In this document: piece after piece, positions 59,733 through 64,000 of the stretch
Layout: every line of letters starts with the position of its first letter
Numbering within the stretch: the stretch's first letter is position 1
Assembly (NCBI GenBank): GCA_020248265.1
Contig: JADCHX010000004.1
Coordinates: 539,473-603,472 of the forward strand
Direction: 5' to 3'
Source of the DNA: Rhodocyclaceae bacterium
GTDB lineage: Bacteria; Pseudomonadota; Gammaproteobacteria; Burkholderiales; CAIKXV01
DNA length: 64,000 nucleotides
Translations under genes and position numbers: made by a program
Notes under the pieces: generated by a model
What the model was told of the DNA's origin: nothing
What the model saw: only the letters and a program-made list of their open reading frames with translations
Database searches by the model: none

Positions 59733-60886
59733 CGCGCGCCCCCGGTGATCTCGGCATGGATGCGATCGACATAGGCGCGCACAAGCGCGTGGTAGCGTGG
59801 GTCATCCAGCAGGAAGGCATCGTGGCCGTGCGGCGCGTCGATCTCGCCATAGGTCACGTCGAGCTGGTTGCGCAGCAGCGCCTGCACGATCTCGCGCGAG
59901 CGCTCGGGCGCGAAGCGCCAGTCGGTAGTGAACGAGACGACGAGAAAGCCGGCCCGTGCGGCGGCCATTGCCTTCGACAGGTCGCCGCCGCACTCCGATG
60001 CGGGGTCGAAGTAGTCGAGCGCCTTGGTGATGCGCAGGTAGGTATTGGCGTCGAAATACTCGGCGAACTTGCCGCCCTGGTAGCGGAGGTAGGACTCGAT
60101 CTGGAACTCGGGTTCGAAGCCATAGCCGATGCTGCCGTGGCGCAACTGGCGTCCGAACTTGCTGGCCATCGCATCGTCGGACAGGTAGGTGATGTGCCCG
60201 ACCATGCGCGCCACGCGCAGCCCGCGCACCGGCGTCGCGCCGTGCGCGTAGTAGTCGCCGCCGTGGAACTCCGGGTCGGTGAGGATCGCCTGGCGCGCGA
60301 CCTCGTTGAAGGCGATGTTCTGCGCGGACAGGTTCGGTGCGCAGGCGATGACCAGCGCATGGCGCAGGCGGTCGGGGAACTGGCGCGTCCACGACAGCGA
60401 CTGCATCGCGCCGAGGCTGCCACCCATGACCGCAGCGAAGCGCTCGATGCCGAGGTGGTCGGCCAGCCGCGCCTGCGCGGCGACCCAGTCCTCGACGGTG
60501 ACCAGCGGAAAGCTCGCGCCGTACGGACGCCCTGTCGACGGATCGATGCTCATCGGGCCGGTCGATCCGAAGCAGCCGCCGAGGTTGTTCACGCCGATCA
60601 CGAAGAAGCGGTCGGTATCGATCGGCTTGCCTGGCCCGATGATGTTGTCCCACCAGCCGATGTTCTCCGGATCGTCGGCGTAGAAGCCCGCGACATGATG
60701 CGATGCATTCAGCGCATGGCAGACGAGGATCGCATTCGAGCGGTCGGCGTTCAGTTGACCGTAGGTCTCGTAGACCAGTTCGTAGGATGCGATCGAACGG
60801 CCGCAGCGCAGCGGCAGCGGCTCGCTGAACGTCGCGTGCTTCGGTGTGACGGCACCGACCGATCGGGCCGGGGTGGAGGTATCCAT
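59729..60886 (-). CDS. metX: Homoserine O-acyltransferase
   Basis: MetX activates homoserine for methionine synthesis, with either acetyl- or succinyl-CoA; the donor is not decided here. The 385-residue alpha/beta hydrolase fold has the nucleophile Ser157 ([10 protein letters not shown]), the oxyanion-region [11 protein letters not shown], and the catalytic Asp-His in [11 protein letters not shown]. The start at 60886 (MDTSTPARS) follows a SAM-II-type aptamer and terminator. A longer frame from 60982 would read through both and is rejected. Confidence 0.94.
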   Translation of the reverse strand: MDTSTPARSVGAVTPKHATFSEPLPLRCGRSIASYELVYETYGQLNADRSNAILVCHALNASHHVAGFYADDPENIGWWDNIIGPGKPIDTDRFFVIGVNNLGGCFGSTGPMSIDPSTGRPYGASFPLVTVEDWVAAQARLADHLGIERFAAVMGGSLGAMQSLSWTRQFPDRLRHALVIACAPNLSAQNIAFNEVARQAILTDPEFHGGDYYAHGATPVRGLRVARMVGHITYLSDDAMASKFGRQLRHGSIGYGFEPEFQIESYLRYQGGKFAEYFDANTYLRITKALDYFDPASECGGDLSKAMAAARAGFLVVSFTTDWRFAPERSREIVQALLRNQLDVTYGEIDAPHGHDAFLLDDPRYHALVRAYVDRIHAEITGGAR

Positions 60887-60935
60887 GCGGCAGGCGGGAA
60901 GCTGGAGTGCGGGCGGCAGGCGCCGCCCCCGAACG

Positions 60936-60968
60936 AAAAAGCCCCGGTGTGCTTGCGCAGGCCGGGGC
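60936..60968 (-). terminator. Intrinsic terminator in the metX leader
   Basis: On the minus strand GCCCCGG pairs with CCGGGGC. An inner TGC-GCAA-GCA stem-loop with a GNRA tetraloop lies inside, and TTTTT follows. It lies between the SAM-II-type aptamer and the metX ATG (about 50 nt upstream of it), so it can act as the off-state of a riboswitch. It could also end ptsI transcripts. Confidence 0.85.
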
Positions 60969-60984
60969 GGAGAAATCTTCATTT

Positions 60985-61037
60985 CTCTTTAGCCGCATTT
61001 CTAGCGCGCCCGCAAGCTGAATTCAAATCGGCGCGTG
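60985..61037 (-). promoter_or_regulatory. SAM-II-type riboswitch aptamer upstream of metX
   Basis: Read on the minus strand: CACGCGCCGAUUUGAAU, then AGCUUGC, GGGCGCGCUAGAAAUG and CGGCUAAAGAG. CGCGCC (61035-61030) pairs with GGCGCG (61010-61005). The loop GAUUU and the downstream GCUAAAG follow the compact SAM-II pseudoknot pattern (stem, GAUUU, UUGC, stem, UAAAUG, GCUAAA). SAM-II elements typically precede metA/metX genes, mostly in alphaproteobacteria. Here the aptamer runs into an intrinsic terminator, so transcription attenuation by SAM is likely. Confidence 0.8.
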
Positions 61038-61095
61038 ATGACAGGATGCACGGTAACCCCGGACGCGGGCAGCTGTCAAACGCCCCGGTGCCGGT

Positions 61096-62934
61096 TCATG
61101 CGTTCAGCCGTTCGACCAGCCTGCGGATACGGTCGGGATCGCGGGTGCGGGCGATCCGGCGCGCCATTGACGAGATGTCCGACAGCTGCGTCTTCAGGAT
61201 GCGCTGCTTCACCTCCAGCAGAAAGGCCGGGTGCATCGACAGCTGGCGCAGGCCGAGCCCGATCAGCAGACGCGTGAGATCGACGTCACCGGCCATCTCG
61301 CCGCACACCGCGATCGGCACCTTCGCACGGTTCGCGCGCTCGGCGACGCTCGCGATCAGCGAGATTACCGCCGGGTGCAGCGGGTCGTACAGGTGGGCGA
61401 CCGCGTCGTCGGTACGGTCTATCGCCAGCGTGTACTGGATGAGATCGTTGGTGCCGATGGACAGAAAGTCGAGGTGCTTCAGGAACACGTCCAGGGCGAT
61501 CGCGGTGGCCGGGATCTCGACCATGCCGCCGATCGCGACCCTGGGCGCGAACGCGATGCCGTCATCGACCAGGCTCGCTCGCGCGCGGGCCACCGAGGCC
61601 AGCGTCTGCGCGAGTTCGTGTTTCGTCGACAGCATCGGCACCAGGATGTTCAGCGTGCCGAATGCCGATGCGCGCAGCAGCGCGCGCAACTGGGTATGGA
61701 ACAGCGGCGGGTCGGCCAGGCACAGCCGGATGGCGCGTAGTCCGAGCGCCGGGTTCGCCGATGCGCGTTCAGAGCCGCGCAGTGTCTTGTCGGCACCGAT
61801 ATCGAGCGTGCGGATGGTCACCGGCAGCCCGTCCATCGCCCTGGCAACCGCCCGGTACGCTTCGAACTGCTCGTCTTCGTCCGGCAGCTCGTCGCGGTTC
61901 ATGAACAGGAACTCGGTGCGAAACAGGCCGACGCCCATGCCGCCATTGGACCGGACTTCAGCGACATCGTCCGGTCCTTCGATGTTGCCGAGCAGCTCGA
62001 TCGTACTGCCGTCGATGGTCGATGCAGGCCTGGTTGCCAGCCGCTGCAGCTTGGCGCGTTCGATGCCGAGCGCTTTCTGGCGCAGCCGGTACTCCGACAG
62101 CACGGCGGGATCGGGATTGACGATCACCACGCCCATCGTACCGTCGATGATCAGCTGGTCGTTCTCGCGGATCAGCGCGCGCGCGCGGTGCAGCGCGACG
62201 ATGGCCGGTATGTTCAGGCTGCGCGCGACGATCGCGGTATGCGAGGTGGAGCCTCCGAGGTCGGTCAGGAAACCGGCGAACGGCAGCTGCTTGAACTGGA
62301 TCATGTCCGCCGGCGACAGGTCGTGCGCGACCAGGATCGCGCGTGCACTGCCGGGAAGCGCACGGGGGATGTAGCCGGGCTTGCCGGCCAAAACCTTCAT
62401 CACCCGCTCGACGACCTGCAGGACATCGCCCTTGCGCTCGCGCAGGTAGGGATCGTCGATGGTATCGAACTGGTCGAGCAGCAGGTCGAGCTGCAGCTTC
62501 AGTGCCCACTCGGCATTGCACTGCTGGCTGTCGATCAGGTCTAGCGGTCCCTGCGACAGCGTCGAGTCGGCCAGGATCATCTGGTGCACGTCAATGAACG
62601 CGCCGAACTCCGCTGGCGCTGCAGCCGGTATGCTGCCGCGAAGCTGCGTCAGTTCGTCGCGTACGCTGGCGAGCGCGGCGGCAAAGCGCTGGCGCTCGTT
62701 CCTCAGTTCGCCGGCCGGGACCAGGTACTGCGCAACCTCCAGCGTCGCATAGGACACCAGGTGCGCCGGCCCGATCGCGATGCCGTCCGAAGCGCCGATG
62801 CCATGCATCGTGAAGCTCATGCGCATCGAACGCGCGGCTGCAGCGTCTGCTGCGGCCGATCCATCGGCCGCCGTACCGCCCGCGCGGCTGGCGGGCGCCA
62901 GCGGATGTCCGGCGCGGGCCATCGTCGCGGTCAC
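61096..62934 (-). CDS. ptsI: PTS phosphoenolpyruvate-protein phosphotransferase (EI)
   Basis: EI takes phosphate from PEP and passes it to HPr. The conserved protein contains GGSTSHTAIVARS with the phospho-His, ADKTLRG for PEP binding, and AVCGEMAGD with the active Cys. I give the ATG at 62934 because it overlaps the ptsH stop (ATGA). That adds a 36-residue Ala-rich leader before MRMSFTMHGIGAS, where family alignment begins (62826 or 62820). Either could be the true start; the short form would have 576 residues. Confidence 0.93.
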   Translation of the reverse strand: MTATMARAGHPLAPASRAGGTAADGSAAADAAAARSMRMSFTMHGIGASDGIAIGPAHLVSYATLEVAQYLVPAGELRNERQRFAAALASVRDELTQLRGSIPAAAPAEFGAFIDVHQMILADSTLSQGPLDLIDSQQCNAEWALKLQLDLLLDQFDTIDDPYLRERKGDVLQVVERVMKVLAGKPGYIPRALPGSARAILVAHDLSPADMIQFKQLPFAGFLTDLGGSTSHTAIVARSLNIPAIVALHRARALIRENDQLIIDGTMGVVIVNPDPAVLSEYRLRQKALGIERAKLQRLATRPASTIDGSTIELLGNIEGPDDVAEVRSNGGMGVGLFRTEFLFMNRDELPDEDEQFEAYRAVARAMDGLPVTIRTLDIGADKTLRGSERASANPALGLRAIRLCLADPPLFHTQLRALLRASAFGTLNILVPMLSTKHELAQTLASVARARASLVDDGIAFAPRVAIGGMVEIPATAIALDVFLKHLDFLSIGTNDLIQYTLAIDRTDDAVAHLYDPLHPAVISLIASVAERANRAKVPIAVCGEMAGDVDLTRLLIGLGLRQLSMHPAFLLEVKQRILKTQLSDISSMARRIARTRDPDRIRRLVERLNA

Positions 62935-63200
62935 TCGCCTTCGCCGAACCGGTCGGCGACCAGCGCGGCCAGCGCTGCAGACGCTTCAGCCTCGTCCGGG
63001 CCTTCGGTCTCGATGCCGATACGCACGCCGCGTGCGGCAGCCAGCATCATCACGCCCATGATGCTCTTCGCATTCACGCGGCGGGCGTCGCGCGTCAGCC
63101 AGACCTCGCACTTGAACTGGCCCGCGAGCTGGGTGAGCTTGGCAGAGGCGCGCGCATGCAGCCCGAGCTTGTTGACGATGTCGACTTCAGTGCGGAGCAT
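62931..63200 (-). CDS. ptsH: HPr phosphocarrier protein
   Basis: This 89-residue HPr has phospho-acceptor His15 in NKLGLHARASAKL and Ser46 in NAKSIMGVMML, the site used by HPr kinase. It carries phosphate from EI to EIIA-type proteins. Its start lies 14 nt inside the EIIA gene and its stop overlaps ptsI. Confidence 0.95.
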   Translation of the reverse strand: MLRTEVDIVNKLGLHARASAKLTQLAGQFKCEVWLTRDARRVNAKSIMGVMMLAAARGVRIGIETEGPDEAEASAALAALVADRFGEGE

Positions 63201-63612
63201 CGGTCTGTCCTGTTCCCTGTTCCGGCTGCTGCGGCATGCGTACCACCCCTTCGCAGCCGCCGCTGATCGCCTTGGCAAGCATCTTTTCCAGCGTCTGGTC
63301 GCGATAGGTGAGCGCACGGATCAGCATCGGAAGGTTAACCCCCGCGATGCCCTCGACCCGCCCCGGTTGCAGCAGCCTGGAGGCGAGGTTGCACGGTGTC
63401 GCCCCGTAGATGTCGGTGAGGATCAGCACGCCGTTGCCGTCGTCGAGGTGGGTGACGAGATCCTGCGCCTGCGGCAGGATCGCCACCGGGTCGTCATGGA
63501 TGGTCACGCCCAGTTGCCGCACGCGCATCGGCCGCTTGCCGAGCACGTGGCTCGCGCAATGGATCAGGCTCTCGGCGAGCGTGCCGTGCGCGATGATCAG
63601 GATGCCGATCAC
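63187..63612 (-). CDS. PTS EIIA component, mannose type
   Basis: This 141-residue EIIA(Man)-like protein has its phospho-His in [12 protein letters not shown] (His9), followed by [14 protein letters not shown] and [12 protein letters not shown]. It starts with GTG at 63612, overlapping the gshB stop (GTGA). With no EIIB or EIIC nearby, this PTS most likely regulates rather than transports, as known for related betaproteobacteria. Confidence 0.9.
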   Translation of the reverse strand: MIGILIIAHGTLAESLIHCASHVLGKRPMRVRQLGVTIHDDPVAILPQAQDLVTHLDDGNGVLILTDIYGATPCNLASRLLQPGRVEGIAGVNLPMLIRALTYRDQTLEKMLAKAISGGCEGVVRMPQQPEQGTGQTDAPH

Positions 63613-64000
63613 CGGTCCGCTCCGTTGGTCGCGTCGGAGCCGGTGGCGGGAAGCGCAGCCAGCCGCTCCAGCGCATCGATCATCAGCGCGGCCGGATCGC
63701 ACGGGGTCTGCCGAGCGATTTCCTGCATGCCGGTCGGGCTGGTCACGTTGATCTCGGTCAGGTGGGTGCCGATCACGTCCAGGCCGACGAGGGTCAGCCC
63801 GAGGTCGCGCAGCACCGGTCCGACGGTCTCCCCGATCTCGCGGTCGCGCGCGGTCAGCGGGCGGGCGACGCCGGTGCCACCAGCCGCCAGGTTGCCGCGT
63901 GTCTCGCCCGCCTTCGGTATCCGCGCCAGTGCGTAAGGCGCCGGCGCGCCGTCGATCAGCAGCACGCGCTTGTCGCCGTCGCGGATCTCCGGCAGGTAGC
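63609..64000 (-). CDS. gshB: Glutathione synthetase (5' part beyond window)
   Basis: This C-terminal part of an ATP-grasp enzyme continues past base 64000. [17 protein letters not shown], then [18 protein letters not shown] and [19 protein letters not shown], are GshB landmarks; the Gly-rich loop covers ATP. It joins glycine to gamma-glutamylcysteine. It is the upstream gene of the EIIA-ptsH-ptsI unit, an arrangement common in betaproteobacteria. Confidence 0.95.
   Translation of the reverse strand, partial: YLPEIRDGDKRVLLIDGAPAPYALARIPKAGETRGNLAAGGTGVARPLTARDREIGETVGPVLRDLGLTLVGLDVIGTHLTEINVTSPTGMQEIARQTPCDPAALMIDALERLAALPATGSDATNGADR

Noticed and set aside
60887-60982. Longer MetX starting at 60982
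   Set aside because: It would translate through the terminator that follows the SAM-II-type aptamer; the family N-terminus fits 60886.

Overview
The window is GC-rich, chromosomal DNA from a proteobacterium, most likely a betaproteobacterium near Burkholderiales. This is inferred from gene order: gatCAB divergent from mreBCD-mrdA-rodA-rlpA, gshB-EIIA(Man)-ptsH-ptsI, metXW, pyrE divergent from xth, an SAH riboswitch on ahcY, and several orphan Bug/TTT-type solute receptors. I saw no tRNA, rRNA, insertion sequence, prophage or CRISPR array. Both ends cut genes: a GNAT-aminotransferase fusion on the left and gshB on the right.

Layout. 1-7.2 kb carries the activated methyl cycle (metF, ahcY, metK), with an HD-GYP signalling protein and apt. 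The ahcY leader is a clear SAH riboswitch. 7.2-12 kb has two LpxL-type acyltransferases, a CoA-binding protein, and a dapF-DUF484-xerC operon. 12.1-26.6 kb is a zinc-acquisition island. It holds DUF1826, tonB-exbB-exbD, a small His-rich membrane protein, znuC-znuB-znuA, zur, two COG0523 GTPases, a second ABC system (ATPase, permease with a His-rich loop, DUF3299 protein) and a ZnuD-like TonB receptor. Five copies of one inverted repeat, [CT]GCAA-N5-TTGC[AG], lie in front of four of its transcription units. They are proposed here as the Zur operator. 26.6-35.4 kb holds hslVU and the cell-elongation operon. 35.7-39 kb holds gatCAB.

39-48 kb is a metal-efflux locus: a CusS/CusR-like two-component system divergent from a heavy-metal RND tripartite pump and a small periplasmic protein. 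The adaptor carries an unusual N-terminal membrane-anchored domain. 48-59.1 kb is accessory in character. It has three Bug receptors without TctAB, two decayed genes (a DUF305 tail and an alpha/beta hydrolase lacking its nucleophile region), pyrE and xth, an AmpG-like permease, and a catabolic trio (class II aldolase, fumarylacetoacetase-family hydrolase, double VOC dioxygenase-like protein). 59.1-64 kb has metX-metW behind a SAM-II-type aptamer followed by an intrinsic terminator, and then the regulatory PTS operon.

Two themes stand out. First, methionine/SAM genes at both ends of the window are controlled by two different riboswitch classes, one sensing SAH and one sensing SAM. Second, the zinc island combines outer-membrane uptake, TonB energisation, two inner-membrane ABC systems, putative zinc chaperones and the regulator, with one palindrome repeated in front of the units.
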